Part shown: positions 25,719 to 36,273 of the stretch, one piece after another
How the letters are laid out: each line of letters starts with the position of its first letter
Position numbering within the stretch: the first letter of the stretch is position 1
Assembly: GCA_026707405.1 (NCBI GenBank)
Contig: JAPOWW010000003.1
Coordinates: 248,001 to 312,000 of the forward strand
Origin: Chloroflexota bacterium
Lineage (GTDB): Bacteria > Chloroflexota > UBA11872 > VXNJ01
DNA: 64,000 nucleotides
Reading direction: 5' to 3'
The notes under the pieces: generated by a model
What the model was told of the DNA's origin: nothing
What the model saw: only the letters and a program-made list of their open reading frames with translations
Databases searched by the model: none
Translations under genes and position numbers: made by a program

Positions 25719-25806
25719 TGGTGGGCCGGGCAGGATTCGAACCTGCGTAGCCCTTCCGGGCGCCAGATTTACAGTCTGGTGGTATTAGCCGCTCACCCAC
25801 CGACCC
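25719..25806 (-). tRNA. tRNA-Tyr (GUA anticodon)
   Basis: The minus strand folds as a class II tRNA. The 7-bp acceptor stem is GGGTCGG with CCGGCCC, including one G-U pair. The anticodon stem is CCAGA/TCTGG with loop CTGTAAA (anticodon GTA). A long variable arm is present, the T-arm is GCAGG-TTCGAAT-CCTGC, and a discriminator A precedes an encoded CCA (25719-25721). Confidence 0.95.
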
Positions 25807-26052
25807 ATTGTTCTCGAAGAGGGAGAATCCTCCGCGGAGGGGTGACTCCTCTTAGCGAACAACCCGCGCGCCCGCTTTCTGGAGCGCACGGATTCGACTT
25901 CAATGCTATCGACGCTTTGCGAAGAGCGTCAACCGATATGATGGGCGTCGGAATTAGCCGTTTCTCGCGAGACGAGACCTTTGCGTAACAGCGGGAGCGG
26001 GCGGCCCCGGGTCCATGAACCAGTCTCCGCCCAGGCGCAGCTCGTGGCGGAT

Positions 26053-26079
26053 GGATTCCCGCTTTCGCGGGAATGACGG
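26053..26079. repeat. Dispersed palindromic repeat R1 (GGATTCCCGC...GCGGGAATGACGG)
   Basis: A copy of the imperfect palindrome whose arms are ATTCCCGC and GCGGGAAT around a TTTC loop, followed by GACGG. Other copies in this window are near 27556, 28464, 57907, 58106 and 59148. The rest of 25807-26211 holds no recognisable gene. Confidence 0.8.
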
Positions 26080-26211
26080 TTTTGGGCAGGTTTCGGGACG
26101 GGCGGGACTGATCGGGCAGGCTGAAACCACGGGCCTGTCCCGAGCGAAGTCGAAAGGTCTCGGAGCGCGATCCGCGGCTTTGGTGACCCTTTTCCGAGAT
26201 CGCGACGTGCC

Positions 26212-26946
26212 ATGGACTGGATCCTCGCCCGATGGGACGAGCTGGAGGCGCTGGTCGAGCTTCCGCACTGGGGGGCGGTGGGGTTCGGCGTGGTTTTCGG
26301 CCTGTTTTGGACGAGGCTTGGTCCCCCACTAAAGCTGTATTTGCCGTGGGCGGCGATCGCGCTGATCGCCGGAGCGGCGCTGTCGCCGGTGGTAGAGACC
26401 TGGGTCCAACCGGAGCTGCACAGCGCTTCCCAGGACCTGCTGACGCACATCGCCGGAGAGGAGCCGTTTGACGGAAACTCGCTGCTGACCGGCGCGTACT
26501 CGGCGGTGGTGGGCGAAGCCGCTCAGGAAGCGGTGCTGCTGTTCGGAATCCTGCTGATCATCGCGGCGTCAGGATCGCGGCGGGACAAAGCGGCGACGGT
26601 GACGGTGGGCATTTTGACGGCGCTGGGCTACGCGCTGTTCGAGTCGGCGGGTCTCCTGTCGCCCGCCCTGGATGCGGGCCTCTCGACCCGGCTGGCGCTG
26701 CCGCTGGTGCGGGAGCTGTTTGTGGTGGGGGCGCATATCGGGGCGGGAATGATACTGGCGCGGGCGTGGATCGACGGCCGGTTCATAAGGTATTTCGTCA
26801 TTGCGACGCTGTTGCAGGCGGCGGTGGCCTATGAGGCGGTGTTGCAGGACAGCGGCTGGCCGGTGACGTGGTCGCTGGCATACCTGTCGGCAGTGGCTAC
26901 GCTGGCGTTTTTCTGGGGATCGAGCATCGCGACGGGGCGGAGCTAG
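26212..26946 (+). CDS. Polytopic membrane protein, possibly PrsW/YhfC-like
   Basis: 244 residues with about six hydrophobic segments (for example KLYLPWAAIALIAGAALSP, AVLLFGILLIIAAS, VTVGILTALGYALFESAGLL, VATLAFFWGSS). The segments GEAAQEAVLLF, GYALFESAG and FVVGAHIGAGMIL sit where PrsW- or YhfC-type intramembrane proteases have their conserved Glu and His residues, but the match is by eye and weak. No ribosome binding site is obvious before ATG 26212. It stands alone. It may equally be an uncharacterised integral membrane protein with no peptidase activity. Confidence 0.6.
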   Translation: MDWILARWDELEALVELPHWGAVGFGVVFGLFWTRLGPPLKLYLPWAAIALIAGAALSPVVETWVQPELHSASQDLLTHIAGEEPFDGNSLLTGAYSAVVGEAAQEAVLLFGILLIIAASGSRRDKAATVTVGILTALGYALFESAGLLSPALDAGLSTRLALPLVRELFVVGAHIGAGMILARAWIDGRFIRYFVIATLLQAAVAYEAVLQDSGWPVTWSLAYLSAVATLAFFWGSSIATGRS

Positions 26947-27011
26947 AGGGAGAACGGCTCGCGGCAGACGTGCCTGATTCGCGGTATTCGGGCGGGTGCG
27001 GGAAGAGTGAT

Positions 27012-27090
27012 TTTCATAAAAATCCGTGAAATCTACCCTGTGAATTTTGAAAATCGGGGTGTTTGACGATGGGGTAAACGGGGTGTAGAG
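27012..27090. repeat. Dispersed ~79-bp repeat, copy 2
   Basis: Second copy of the element at 2207-2285, again located about 70 nt after the stop of a plus-strand gene. Conserved blocks are TTTCAT, CCCTGTGAA followed by TTTGAAAA, and AAACGGGGTG. Confidence 0.6.
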
Positions 27091-27355
27091 GGCTGCGGCT
27101 TCAATTTGATTTCGTGCTCCTGGCTACTCGCCGGAAAGCTCCGATTGTCTGGTCCGGCATGGTCAGCGTATAGGACGATTTGCGGATCGTCTCTGTGCAG
27201 GCCCGAATAATCGGGATTGGATTTCGGCTTCGTATCGATTCATGGAGGGCGGTTCGCGAACCGCCCCTACGGAGTCGGAATGAGGGTCTGGACGCCGGCC
27301 CCTTATCGGGGTACGGGGTGACGTTCTTTCGCGGGAATGACAAGTGGGGGGTGGC

Positions 27356-27628
27356 AGTGCGCGCCCCCTCACCCTAACCCTCTCCCTCGGAGGGGAGAGG
27401 GGACAGAATGGCTGATTTCTCTTCGTCACAGGCTCAGGGTGCACGGCATAGGGGTTGGATGGCGGGGCGGAGATTCCCTAGACGAGGCCTTTGAATAATT
27501 CGAAGGCGGAGTTTCAGCGATGGAGACACCCTCACCCGTCAAGGGAGAGGGGACTGGATTCCGGCTTTCGCCGGAATGACGGTTGGGGCCTCGGAATGAC
27601 GGTTGGGGCCTCGAAATCACAGTTGGGG
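27356..27628. repeat. Repeat tract: R2 (CCCTCACCC/GGGAGAGGG) elements, R1 variant and a 20-bp tandem
   Basis: An R2 element lies at about 27361-27403 (CCCTAACCCTCTCCC opposed by GGGAGAGGGGA). A block at 27432-27475 is shared with 28554-28598. A 59-bp direct repeat at 27478-27536 is shared with 28376-28433. A shortened R2 is at about 27525-27555, and an R1 variant with GGATTCCGGC arms is at 27556-27582. From 27573, a 20-bp unit (GGAATGACGGTTGGGGCCTC) is repeated twice with a third decayed copy to 27628. No genes in 26947-27640 apart from these elements. Confidence 0.75.
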
Positions 27629-27643
27629 CGCTGGCGGAGGCGG

Positions 27644-27862
27644 CTAGAGGGAGAAGACCTCTTCGCCGGAACCGTCCAATTCGGACGGCTGCTTGACCTC
27701 GCCGCAATACTTGCAAAGCCACCGGCCTTCGATCAGCTTCTCGTCGTCGCTGCGAAGGAAGTTGAACATGTCTGCCACCGGCCTGTATTCGACTGTCCGA
27801 AGGTGTCCGCGGCAGACGTTCGACTGACAGTGGATCTGGCGTGTCTCACCATTCTCCGGCAA
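27644..27862 (-). CDS. Small zinc-ribbon-like protein
   Basis: 72 residues. TTG start at 27862 with a strong ribosome binding site GGAGGTGA five nt upstream. Four cysteines (C12, C17, C50, C53: HCQSNVCRG and WLCKYCGEV) could form a zinc ribbon. The centre has FNFLRSDDEKL. A candidate minus-strand -10 (TATACT) lies at 27895-27900 without a clear -35. Family not recognised. It lies within the repeat-bounded segment 27.48-28.43 kb with the tandem-HTH gene, divergent from it. Confidence 0.6.
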   Translation of the reverse strand: MPENGETRQIHCQSNVCRGHLRTVEYRPVADMFNFLRSDDEKLIEGRWLCKYCGEVKQPSELDGSGEEVFSL

Positions 27863-28019
27863 GTTTCACCTCCGGGGTAACCGTGCCCTTGAAAAGTATA
27901 AGATCAATATCCCAAGCCGCCGCGCGGCGGCGGGCGCTCGTCTCTCAATCCGCAGCAAACTACGACTAGAATTCGCCTAGCGTACACGCGGCCGCTGAAA
28001 TTCGACTGGATGGTAACCC

Positions 28020-28379
28020 ATGTTGCCGGTGCTCCTGACCGTAAGGGAAGTCGCGCAACGCCTCGGCATGGCGGAGTCGGCGGTCTACGCCCAGATATAC
28101 AGGGGAAACCTGCCGGCGATAAAGATAACTCCCAGGTCGATACGCATCCTGGAGTCGGAGCTGGAGCTATATCAGAACCCGGCGGGACCAGAAATGACGG
28201 TGGCCGAGGTCGCCGGCCATCTGAGCCTTTCACACTCGGAGATTTACAAGCTGATACGCGAGCGACGGCTTCCGGCGCTGGTTCGGGGCAAGAGCCGCAA
28301 GCGGATATTGAAGCGGGACCTTCTCGACTACATAAACAGCCGGCCCAACGCGGCGGACCGCGGGGAGAAGACTACCTAG
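28020..28379 (+). CDS. Tandem excisionase-type (HTH_17/MerR-like) DNA-binding protein
   Basis: 119 residues made of two consecutive winged HTH units of the excisionase type. The first is at 4-50 (LLTVREVAQRLGMAESAVYA, IYRGNLPAIKI). The second is at 57-108 (EMTVAEVAGHLSLSHSEIYK, LIRERRLPALVRG, ILKRDLLDYI). Single-domain members are common as excisionases or antitoxin-like regulators; two units in one chain would allow binding to two half-sites. No integrase or toxin is adjacent. The stop codon lies inside a direct repeat whose other copy is 895 bp upstream. ATG 28020 follows a weak GGATGG. Confidence 0.8.
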   Translation: MLPVLLTVREVAQRLGMAESAVYAQIYRGNLPAIKITPRSIRILESELELYQNPAGPEMTVAEVAGHLSLSHSEIYKLIRERRLPALVRGKSRKRILKRDLLDYINSRPNAADRGEKTT

Positions 28380-28640
28380 ACGGGGTTTGAATAATTCGGA
28401 GGCGGAGTTTCATCGATGGAGACACCCTCACCCTAACCCTCTCCCGTCAAGGGAGAGGGGACTGGATTCCCGCTCCCCGCTTTCGCGGGGACATGCTTCG
28501 CGGGAATGACGGGATGAGACGTGTGCCCCTTCGGCAGGCTCAGGGCAGGGCGTGCTCAGGGTGCACGGGATACGGGTTGGATGGCGGGGCGTTAGATTCC
28601 TCGACTTCGCTCGGAATGACGGTTGGGGCGGCTGGCGGGC
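28376..28640. repeat. Repeat tract with direct repeat, R2, and a nested R1 element
   Basis: 28376-28433 repeats 27478-27536. R2 follows (to about 28463). At 28464-28512 there is an R1 palindrome in which a second GC-rich hairpin (CCCCGCTTTCGCGGGG) is inserted between the arms. 28554-28598 matches 27432-27475, and GGAATGACGGTTGGGG at about 28612 closes the tract. It is non-coding and ends at the tpiA stop. Confidence 0.75.
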
Positions 28641-28643
28641 GGT

Positions 28644-29414
28644 TCAATCGGCGGCGAGCGCGTCGCGGGTTATTTCGACCAAACGCACGAAATCGGGGGC
28701 ATCGAGGCTCGCGCCGCCGACGAGCGCGCCATCGACGTTTTCCCGTCGGGTGATCTCGTCCCAGTTTCCGGTGTTGACGCTGCCACCGTAAAGGACTCGC
28801 GCGCGCCCGGCGGCCTCTTCGCCGAACGAGCCTTCGATCAGACCGCGGATGAAGGCGCAGGCGTCTTCGGCCTGGTCCGGAGTGGCGTTGACGCCGGTGC
28901 CGATGGCCCAAACCGGCTCGTAGGCGATGATCATGCGGGCGGCCTCGGCGGGACTGATCTGGTCAACGACGAATCCGACCTGCCTGCCCACGACTCCTTC
29001 GGTACGGCCCGACTCGCGTTCCGCAAGCTGCTCGCCGACGCAAAACACAGGGGTAAGCCCGTGGTCGAACGCGGACCTCACTTTGCGGGCCACAAGCTCG
29101 TCGCGCTCGCCGAAGATATGCCGCCGCTCGGAGTGACCGATGATTACGGAAGCAGCGACTCCGTCAAGCATGGTCGGGGATACCTCGCCGGTGAAAGCAC
29201 CGGACTCCTCGAAATACATGTTCTGAGCGCCGACGGAGGTCCGCGTGCCCTCCAGCGCGCGCGCCACGGCCTGCAAGGCGACGAACGGAGGGTAGACGGC
29301 AACGTCCACGGCCGCCATGCGCTCGACGCCAGCGGCGACTTCGCCGGCAAGCGCGACGGCGCCGCCGATGGTGGTGTTCATCTTCCAGTTGCCGGCTACG
29401 AGTGGGGTCCGCAT
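28644..29414 (-). CDS. tpiA: Triosephosphate isomerase
   Basis: 256 residues, standard length. Substrate lysine in AGNWKMN, catalytic His in IIGHSERRH, catalytic Glu in IIAYEPVWAIGTG, phosphate loop ARVLYGGSVNTGN and GALVGGASLDAPDFVRLV. Interconverts dihydroxyacetone phosphate and glyceraldehyde 3-phosphate in glycolysis and gluconeogenesis. It is the only glycolytic gene here; 117 nt downstream of uvrA on the same strand, with no obvious promoter between. Confidence 0.97.
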   Translation of the reverse strand: MRTPLVAGNWKMNTTIGGAVALAGEVAAGVERMAAVDVAVYPPFVALQAVARALEGTRTSVGAQNMYFEESGAFTGEVSPTMLDGVAASVIIGHSERRHIFGERDELVARKVRSAFDHGLTPVFCVGEQLAERESGRTEGVVGRQVGFVVDQISPAEAARMIIAYEPVWAIGTGVNATPDQAEDACAFIRGLIEGSFGEEAAGRARVLYGGSVNTGNWDEITRRENVDGALVGGASLDAPDFVRLVEITRDALAAD

Positions 29415-29531
29415 CTTCAGGTATTACGCTCGCTGAATCCGATTGTGTTCAAAGTCCGTGGAACCAGAACGCGTGTGCGTGCGCCGGGTTCGTTCGCGGG
29501 TCAATCGTACCCTAGGGGCGATGGCGTGGAG

Positions 29532-32500
29532 CTAGGCTGCGGCGTTTATGCGGTCGATCAGACGCCGCAGGTGCAGGCCGGTGTAGGACTCGCTGTTTTT
29601 GGATAGCTCCTTAGGAGTGCCTGAGGCGACGACGTATCCGCCCGCATCGCCGCCCTCCGGCCCCAGATCGATCACATGGTCGGCCTGAGCGATGACTCCG
29701 AGATCGTGTTCGACGACCACGACCGTGTTGCCTTCCTCGACCAGCTTATCGAGTACGTCGACGAGGACCTTCACGTCGGCGGCGTGGAGGCCGACGGTAG
29801 GCTCGTCGAGCAGGTAAAGGGTGTCTCCCGTGCCGGAACGGCTAAGCTCGGCGGCCAGCTTGATGCGCTGGGCTTCGCCTCCGGACAGGCCGGTCGCGGC
29901 CTGACCCAGCCGAATGTAGCCAAGCCCGACTCCGCACAGGACTTGCAGGTAACGTCTGATTCGCGGCATGGAGTCGAAATGCTCCAGCGCTTGCTCGGCA
30001 GAGAGCTCCAGAATGTCGGAAATGTCCAGACCGCGGAACTTGACCCTTCTCGTCTGCGCGTTGTAGCGCTTGCCGCCGCAGGCGTCGCATAACACCTGAA
30101 CGTCGGCGAGGAACTGCATCGAGATTCGCTGATACCCCTCCCCGCGACAAGCGGGGCATTTCCCCGGTCCCTCGTTGAAGCTGAACCGCCTTATCCCAAA
30201 TCCGAGCGCCTTGGCGTCGGGCAGCCTGGCGTACAGGGCGCGAATCTCGTCGAATACGCCTATGTAGGTGGCGGGGCAAGACCGCGCGGACCTGCCGATG
30301 GGAGACTGGTCCACAACCACTACCTTGCTAAAGAAACCGGCGCCTTCGATCCGCGAATGCTCTCCGGGGAACTCTCTGGCCCCATGAATCCGGTTGCGCA
30401 GCGCACGCCGCACGATGGTGTCGACCAGAGTGCTCTTGCCCGATCCCGATACTCCGGTTACGGCCGTGAAGCACCCGACGGGGAAGGCAACGTCGATGTT
30501 CTTGAGATTATTCGCCCGAGCGCCTATCACTTCCAGGTCGCCGGACTTCATGCGGGGCATCATCTTGACGCGGTGAAGGAAAACGTCGTGGCGGAGCGCC
30601 TGTCCGGTAATGGAGTCCGGCGACTCGAGGATGTCGTCGAGCGTCCCTTCGGCGACGACCTGGCCGCCGCGCTCGCCGGGTCCGGGACCGAGGTCGATGA
30701 GGTGGTCGGCCATTCGCATGGTCTCTTCGTCATGCTCGATCACGATGACCGTGTTTCCGAGGTCGCGCAGCCGCTTCAGCGAAGAGAGCAGGCGTCCGAT
30801 GTCACGCGGGTGAAGGCCGATGGAAGGCTCGTCCAGAACGTAGAGAGCGCCCACCAGCCGGGTACCCACCTGGGTCGCGAGTCGGATTCGCTGAGCTTCT
30901 CCGCCGGAGAGCGAGGCGGTGGGACGGTTAAGGGTCAGGTAGCCGACGCCCACGTCATCGAGGAACTGCAAGCGGTTGGTGATCTCGATCAGCGGCGTCT
31001 CGGCGATCTCGGCCTCGTTCCCGCTCATTCCCGAGCCCCCCGGGTCATCGGCGACGCCTTTGAAGAAGTGTTTTGCCTCGGCGATGCTCATGTCGAGCAC
31101 CTCGGATACCGTCTTGTCGACGAACCGCACGGACCGGACCATCGGCTGCAAGCGCGCGCCGCCGCACTCCTCGCAGATCTGCTCGCGCATGAAGCTCTCG
31201 AAGAAGTCCTGCCGGCCGGTGTTCCTGGTGCGCTCGTACCAGCGCGCGAAGATCGGAATGAACCCCTCCCACGGCTCCATCCGCTCGGTGCGCGATTCGC
31301 AGTCATCAGGGTCGCGCTGGAACACGCGCTTGATCGGCGTGTCGCCGGTCCCGTAGAGCACGGCGGACTGGACATCTTCGGGCAGGGTGCTCCAGGGCAT
31401 GTACGGATCGAAGGCAAAGTGCTCCGCCAAGGCCATCACCCATCGACCCCACCACGAGCTTATGGGGTCTGAATCGAGAAACGCGATAGCGCCCTCGGCG
31501 TAGCTCTTGGAGGGATCGGGGACAACGAGGTCGCGGTCGAACGTTCTGGCGGAGCCAAGACCGTCGCAGGCCGGACAGGCCCCGGTGTAGGCGTTGAAGG
31601 AGAAATGCCGCGGGGTCAGCGGACCATCGAGCGCGGACTCGCAGATCGCGCATATGGGCCTGGAACTGAAGGCGACCCGCCGCCGCACGGAGCCGTCGCG
31701 GTTGACGACTTCGGCGAACATGCGTCCGCCGCCCCTGGCCAGGGCAAGCTCGACCGAGTCGCCCAGCCGGTCGAGCGAATCGGACCGTATCACGAGGCGG
31801 TCGACGACCAGCTCGACCTCAGAGAGCTCGAATCCGCCGTCCGAAGGCACTCCCGCGGAGAGATCCACGGGGCGGCCGCCGATGCGGACCCTGACGAATC
31901 CCTCCTTCAGCAGGGACCGCAGATAGGCCAAAGGGTCTTCGACATCCTCAGGGTCGTGGGAGGCTGGCGTGATGATGTTGATCCTGTTGCCGTCTCCCAG
32001 GTTCGCCACGGCCTCGATGATCTCCCTGGAGGTCATTCCGGCAATCGGACCGTGGCCGTTTGGACAGTGAGGCCTGCCCGCCCGCGAATAGAGAACGCGC
32101 AGATAGTCGTATATTTCCGTGGCGGTGGCGACGAGCGAACGCGGAGTTCGGGTGAGGTTTTCCTGTCCGATGGCTATTGCGGGCGCGAGGCCGCTTATGG
32201 ACTCCACTTCCGCGTCTTCGAGCCTGCCCAGGAACTGCCGCGCGTATGAGGAGAGACACTCCACAAACCGCCGCTGGCCTTCGGAGAAAATCGTCTCCAT
32301 CGCAAGAGTCGACTTGCCAGAGCCGGAAACGCCGGTGACGACGGTCAGCTTTTCCTTGGGTATCTTGACGCTGACGCTTTTCAGATTGTGCTTGCGCGCC
32401 TTGACGACCGTTAACACGCCTTCCTCGGAGTCCGCCGAGGGGGCCGTCGCGCCATTGGCGGACGTTCCGAGCGGGTTACCGGCGAATACCTCGGCGAGCA

Positions 32501-35294
32501 TCTCGCCGGTATGGGACCCGCGCGCGAGGGCCACGTCTTCCGGCGTGCCGGCGGCGACCAGAGAGCCGCCTTCGTCGCCGCCTTCCGGCCCCAGATCAAT
32601 TACCCAATCGGTGATCTTGATGATTTCAGGATTGTGCTCGACGACGATGACCGTATTGCCGCCGTCGACCAGACGTTGAAGCACATCGACGAGCCGCTTG
32701 ACGTCGTAAAAGTGCAGGCCGGTCGTTGGCTCATCCAGGATGTACAGCGTGTGGCCCGACGGGGGGCGCGCGAGCTGCGAGCTGAGCTTGAGACGCTGCG
32801 CCTCTCCTCCGGAGAGGGTGGTGGAGGACTGCCCAAGCGGAACGTATCCGAGTCCAACGTCGACCATCGTTTGCAGGATTCGGTGGATGCGGGGGATGTT
32901 CTCGAAGAACTCCAGCGCATCGCTGACTCGAAGAGCGAGAACGTCAGCTATGGACTTGCCTTTGTAGCGGACTCCAAGCGTCTGGCGGTTGAACCGGCTG
33001 CCGCCGCAGGCTTCGCAGACGATTTCCACGTCGCCCATGAACTGCATCTCAACCAGCAAGGCCCCCCGGCCTTCGCAGGCTTCACAGCGTCCGCCTTTTA
33101 CGTTGAAGCTGAATCTGCCTGGCCTGTAGCCCCTGGCCCGCGCTTCGGGAAGCTTGTGGAAGAGATCTCGTATGTGGTCGAACACGCCCGAATAGGTCGC
33201 GGGGTTCGATCTTGGATTCCGGCCGATGGGAGACTGATCGATCTCGATGACCTTTTCGACGTTCTCGATTCCAGTGATGCGGTCGTGGAGTCCGGGCGTG
33301 GCCTGGGCGCCGTGCAATGCCGCCGCCAGGGCGCGCTTGAGAATGTCGTCGACCAGAGTCGACTTCCCCGATCCCGATACGCCGGTGACACAGATGAGCA
33401 TTCCCAACGGGAAAGCCACGTCTATGTTCTTCAGGTTGTGCTGTCCGGCACCCAGAATCGAGAGTGACCTGCCATTGCCCGGACGCCGTTTTGGAATCGG
33501 AATAGCATCGGCGCCTCGCAGGTAGCGTCCGGTGGGCGAATCGCTCTTTGCGACCGCGTCCGGGCTTCCCTCGGCGACGACGAGACCGCCCTCGTCGCCC
33601 GCCGCGGGGCCGATGTCCACTACGTGGTCGGCGCTTCTGATGGTCGACTCGTCGTGCTCGACGACGAGCACGGTATTGCCCCGGCTGCGCAGCGCGCCGA
33701 GCGTGCGGAGCAGTCCGGCGTTGTCTCTGTGGTGAAGGCCGACGGAAGGTTCGTCGAGGACGTAGAGGACGCCTTCGAGTCCCGCGCCTATCTGCGCGGC
33801 GAGCCGGATGCGCTGGGCCTCGCCTCCGGCCAGGCTGTCGGCGCTACGATCGAGGGTCAGATAGGAAAGCCCCACGCGTTCGAGAAAGTCGAGCCGGAGG
33901 TCGATCTCGTGGAGAATCTGGTCGGCGATCCTGGCTTCGCGCGGCTGAAGCTCCGACGATTTGAGAAATGCGCGCGCCTTTGCGACCGGCATGGCATTGA
34001 CCTGGGCGATGCTCAGCCCCTGAAACCGGACACTGAGACTCTCGGCGCGTAATCGCGCGCCGTTGCAGGTCTGACAGGTTCGATGGGAGACGAGCTTGTG
34101 CGCCCACTCCACGCGGCCCGACTTCGATCGCCGCCGCAGGAGGGGGATCAATCCGCGCCAGGCGCGCTGTACAGCGCCGCTCTCACCTTCCGCTGACTGC
34201 TTGCGGGCGGACTTGCGCCGTCGAGACCCGTACAGGATCACGTCGCGCTGCTCGTCGGAAAGCTCCTTCCAGGGCGTGTCGATACTGAAGTCAAACGCCC
34301 TGGCGAGCCGCTCCCAGCTACGCATGGGCATCCGCGCGTAGAGCGTGTAGCCGGAGTTATTGGTGAGAGCAATGGCGCCGTCCCTGATACTCAGATCGGG
34401 GTCCCGGATCAGCTTGTCCGGGTCGAGGTCAAGCACCCGGCCCAGACCCTGGCACGTGCGGCACGAGCCGCGGCGGCTGTTGAAGCTGAATGATGCCGGT
34501 TCGGGTGGTTCGACGCTGGCGCCGCAGCCGGGACAGCCGTATTTTGAGCTCAGCAGCTCGTCGCCGGCTTTGGTTGAACTGATCACCATTCCGTCGGCAA
34601 GCTCGGTCGCGGTCTCGACGGAGTCGGTGATCCGTTCCCGGTTCCCCTCGGCGATTCTGATTCGATCGACAACTACTTCGATGTCGTGCCACTTGGTGCG
34701 CGCGAGCCTGGGGGCCTCGTCGAGGCGGTGAACCACGCCGTCGAATCTGGCCCGAACATATCCGCCGCGCCGCCACTGAGCGATCAGCTCGGTGTGCTCA
34801 CCCTTGCGATGGCGCACGACGGGGGCCAGTATCAGCGCCAGCTCGCCGCCGCCGGTTTCGAGCAGATGGTCGACGATTTGCCCCACGGTCTGGGGGCGAA
34901 TCCGCGTATCACAGCGATGGCAGTGGACCTGACCGATCCGGGCGAAGAGGAGCCGCAGATAATCGCTGACCTCAGTGATCGTCCCGACGGTGGACCGCGG
35001 GTTGCGATTGGCCGACCGCTGGTCGATCGCGGCCGCCGGCGAAAGTCCCTCGATGTGATCGACGCGTGGGCGCTCCATCTGGCCGAGGAACTGCCGGGCG
35101 TATGAAGACAGCGACTCGATGTAACGGCGCTGTCCCTCTCGAAAGATCGTATCGAACGCGAGCGACGATTTGCCCGAACCGCTGAGGCCGGAGATTACGG
35201 TCAGAGCCTCGTGGGGGATGTCAAGATCCAACCCCTGGAGGTTGTTTTCGCTGGCGCCCCGAACAGATATTTTTCGCATCGGCAGAACGCGCAT
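29532..35294 (-). CDS. uvrA: Double-length UvrA: two complete UvrA copies fused in one chain
   Basis: 1920 residues, twice the usual ~940. Copy A (about 1-935) and copy B (about 958-1920) each have two ABC ATPase sites and both zinc modules. Walker A motifs: [36 protein letters not shown]. Signatures: [36 protein letters not shown]. Walker [41 protein letters not shown]. Zinc CxxC pairs are present in each half (for example CPGCGA...CRTC and CEAC...CEAC; CAIC...CPAC and CPAC...CDAC). Nothing looks inactivated. UvrA normally works as a dimer scanning DNA for bulky lesions and loading UvrB; here the dimer is covalent. Starts at 35294 and 35279 are both possible. No uvrB or uvrC in the window. 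Confidence 0.95.
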   Translation of the reverse strand: MRVLPMRKISVRGASENNLQGLDLDIPHEALTVISGLSGSGKSSLAFDTIFREGQRRYIESLSSYARQFLGQMERPRVDHIEGLSPAAAIDQRSANRNPRSTVGTITEVSDYLRLLFARIGQVHCHRCDTRIRPQTVGQIVDHLLETGGGELALILAPVVRHRKGEHTELIAQWRRGGYVRARFDGVVHRLDEAPRLARTKWHDIEVVVDRIRIAEGNRERITDSVETATELADGMVISSTKAGDELLSSKYGCPGCGASVEPPEPASFSFNSRRGSCRTCQGLGRVLDLDPDKLIRDPDLSIRDGAIALTNNSGYTLYARMPMRSWERLARAFDFSIDTPWKELSDEQRDVILYGSRRRKSARKQSAEGESGAVQRAWRGLIPLLRRRSKSGRVEWAHKLVSHRTCQTCNGARLRAESLSVRFQGLSIAQVNAMPVAKARAFLKSSELQPREARIADQILHEIDLRLDFLERVGLSYLTLDRSADSLAGGEAQRIRLAAQIGAGLEGVLYVLDEPSVGLHHRDNAGLLRTLGALRSRGNTVLVVEHDESTIRSADHVVDIGPAAGDEGGLVVAEGSPDAVAKSDSPTGRYLRGADAIPIPKRRPGNGRSLSILGAGQHNLKNIDVAFPLGMLICVTGVSGSGKSTLVDDILKRALAAALHGAQATPGLHDRITGIENVEKVIEIDQSPIGRNPRSNPATYSGVFDHIRDLFHKLPEARARGYRPGRFSFNVKGGRCEACEGRGALLVEMQFMGDVEIVCEACGGSRFNRQTLGVRYKGKSIADVLALRVSDALEFFENIPRIHRILQTMVDVGLGYVPLGQSSTTLSGGEAQRLKLSSQLARPPSGHTLYILDEPTTGLHFYDVKRLVDVLQRLVDGGNTVIVVEHNPEIIKITDWVIDLGPEGGDEGGSLVAAGTPEDVALARGSHTGEMLAEVFAGNPLGTSANGATAPSADSEEGVLTVVKARKHNLKSVSVKIPKEKLTVVTGVSGSGKSTLAMETIFSEGQRRFVECLSSYARQFLGRLEDAEVESISGLAPAIAIGQENLTRTPRSLVATATEIYDYLRVLYSRAGRPHCPNGHGPIAGMTSREIIEAVANLGDGNRINIITPASHDPEDVEDPLAYLRSLLKEGFVRVRIGGRPVDLSAGVPSDGGFELSEVELVVDRLVIRSDSLDRLGDSVELALARGGGRMFAEVVNRDGSVRRRVAFSSRPICAICESALDGPLTPRHFSFNAYTGACPACDGLGSARTFDRDLVVPDPSKSYAEGAIAFLDSDPISSWWGRWVMALAEHFAFDPYMPWSTLPEDVQSAVLYGTGDTPIKRVFQRDPDDCESRTERMEPWEGFIPIFARWYERTRNTGRQDFFESFMREQICEECGGARLQPMVRSVRFVDKTVSEVLDMSIAEAKHFFKGVADDPGGSGMSGNEAEIAETPLIEITNRLQFLDDVGVGYLTLNRPTASLSGGEAQRIRLATQVGTRLVGALYVLDEPSIGLHPRDIGRLLSSLKRLRDLGNTVIVIEHDEETMRMADHLIDLGPGPGERGGQVVAEGTLDDILESPDSITGQALRHDVFLHRVKMMPRMKSGDLEVIGARANNLKNIDVAFPVGCFTAVTGVSGSGKSTLVDTIVRRALRNRIHGAREFPGEHSRIEGAGFFSKVVVVDQSPIGRSARSCPATYIGVFDEIRALYARLPDAKALGFGIRRFSFNEGPGKCPACRGEGYQRISMQFLADVQVLCDACGGKRYNAQTRRVKFRGLDISDILELSAEQALEHFDSMPRIRRYLQVLCGVGLGYIRLGQAATGLSGGEAQRIKLAAELSRSGTGDTLYLLDEPTVGLHAADVKVLVDVLDKLVEEGNTVVVVEHDLGVIAQADHVIDLGPEGGDAGGYVVASGTPKELSKNSESYTGLHLRRLIDRINAAA

Positions 35295-35361
35295 TTTATC
35301 GCGTTTGGGCCTCGGAGCGCGCGCTCCATGTTTTGTTGCGTTTTAGGGGACTGAGACCTGT

Positions 35362-36273
35362 CTAGCCGTTGAGCAACTTGATGAAGTCTCGCCGGAACGC
35401 CTGGAGGTCCAGCGACTCGGCGACGAAATTGAGGCCGCTCGATTCGCTATCGATGACTGCCGTACCGGTGGTGCGCCCCCGATCGGTCGAGTCATCGAGT
35501 CCTATGCTGATCTGCCGGGGCGTCAGCTTAAACGCGCTCGGATTGATCGCGTAATAGACGGTAATAGGGTCGTACAAAGCGACGCCCGCCTCTTGTTTCA
35601 AACTCAGCAGGGTCTCGTAGAACCCGCTCATCATCCGCGTGACGGGCCGCCGGATGTCCTCGTCGCGCAGCGCCTTGAAATAATCGCTGTGGAACTTAAG
35701 AGGGTCGCATACTTCGAGCGGCACGACCGCCGTGCGGACCGGGAACCGGAAGACGATATCCGCGGCCTCCGGGTCCACGTATAGGTTGAATTCCGATCCG
35801 TGGGGCATGTTGCCGGGTCCCCCGAACGTTCCGCCCATCACGACTATTTCTTGGACCCGCGACATGGCTTCGGCGTCCAACAGGATCGCCTGAGCGACGT
35901 TGGTCAAAGGGCCGAGTGCAATGAGGGTGATCGGCTGCGTAGAGTCGCGGACGATCTCGACGGTTTTGGCTGGCGCGTCGTCGGTGAGGCTCGCGGGGCG
36001 GTCCTGTCTGACCCCGGCCAGTCCGCCCTTGCCGTGTACCGGAGCCGTTACCAGGTCGCGTTGCAGGGGCTTGCGAGCGCCGGTATAGAGCGGTATGTCG
36101 CCGCGACCGGCGAGCGCAAGCAGGAACTCGGCGTTGGCGGTGGTGTCCTCTATTGGGGAGTTCCCCGCGACAGTGGTCATGGCGTGAACGCGAAACCGCC
36201 CGGACTTGAGAGCCAGCAATATCGCCAGCGCGTCGTCGATTCCGGGGTCGGTGTCGATGATGGCGTCGATCAA
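35362..36273 (-). CDS. Inosine/uridine-preferring nucleoside hydrolase
   Basis: 303 residues, start TTG 36273 by reading frame and family N-terminus. The calcium and ribose binding signature IIDTDPGIDDALAILLAL is intact. Further family blocks are MTTVAGNSPIEDTTANAEFL, LIALGPLTNVAQAI, VVMGGTFGGPGNM and SEFNLYVDPEAADIVF. It hydrolyses the N-glycosidic bond of ribonucleosides for base salvage. No transporter or kinase lies adjacent. Cytoplasmic; no signal peptide. Confidence 0.93.
   Translation of the reverse strand: MIDAIIDTDPGIDDALAILLALKSGRFRVHAMTTVAGNSPIEDTTANAEFLLALAGRGDIPLYTGARKPLQRDLVTAPVHGKGGLAGVRQDRPASLTDDAPAKTVEIVRDSTQPITLIALGPLTNVAQAILLDAEAMSRVQEIVVMGGTFGGPGNMPHGSEFNLYVDPEAADIVFRFPVRTAVVPLEVCDPLKFHSDYFKALRDEDIRRPVTRMMSGFYETLLSLKQEAGVALYDPITVYYAINPSAFKLTPRQISIGLDDSTDRGRTTGTAVIDSESSGLNFVAESLDLQAFRRDFIKLLNG

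Noticed and set aside
27356-28640. Possible CRISPR array
   Set aside because: Repeats are dispersed, differ in type, and spacers of constant length are absent; no cas genes.
30357-31472. 371-codon frame antisense to uvrA
   Set aside because: Lies wholly inside a conserved coding region and has no family features; a product of high GC.
32511-33467. 318-codon frame antisense to uvrA
   Set aside because: Same reason: mirror frame of conserved ATPase sequence.
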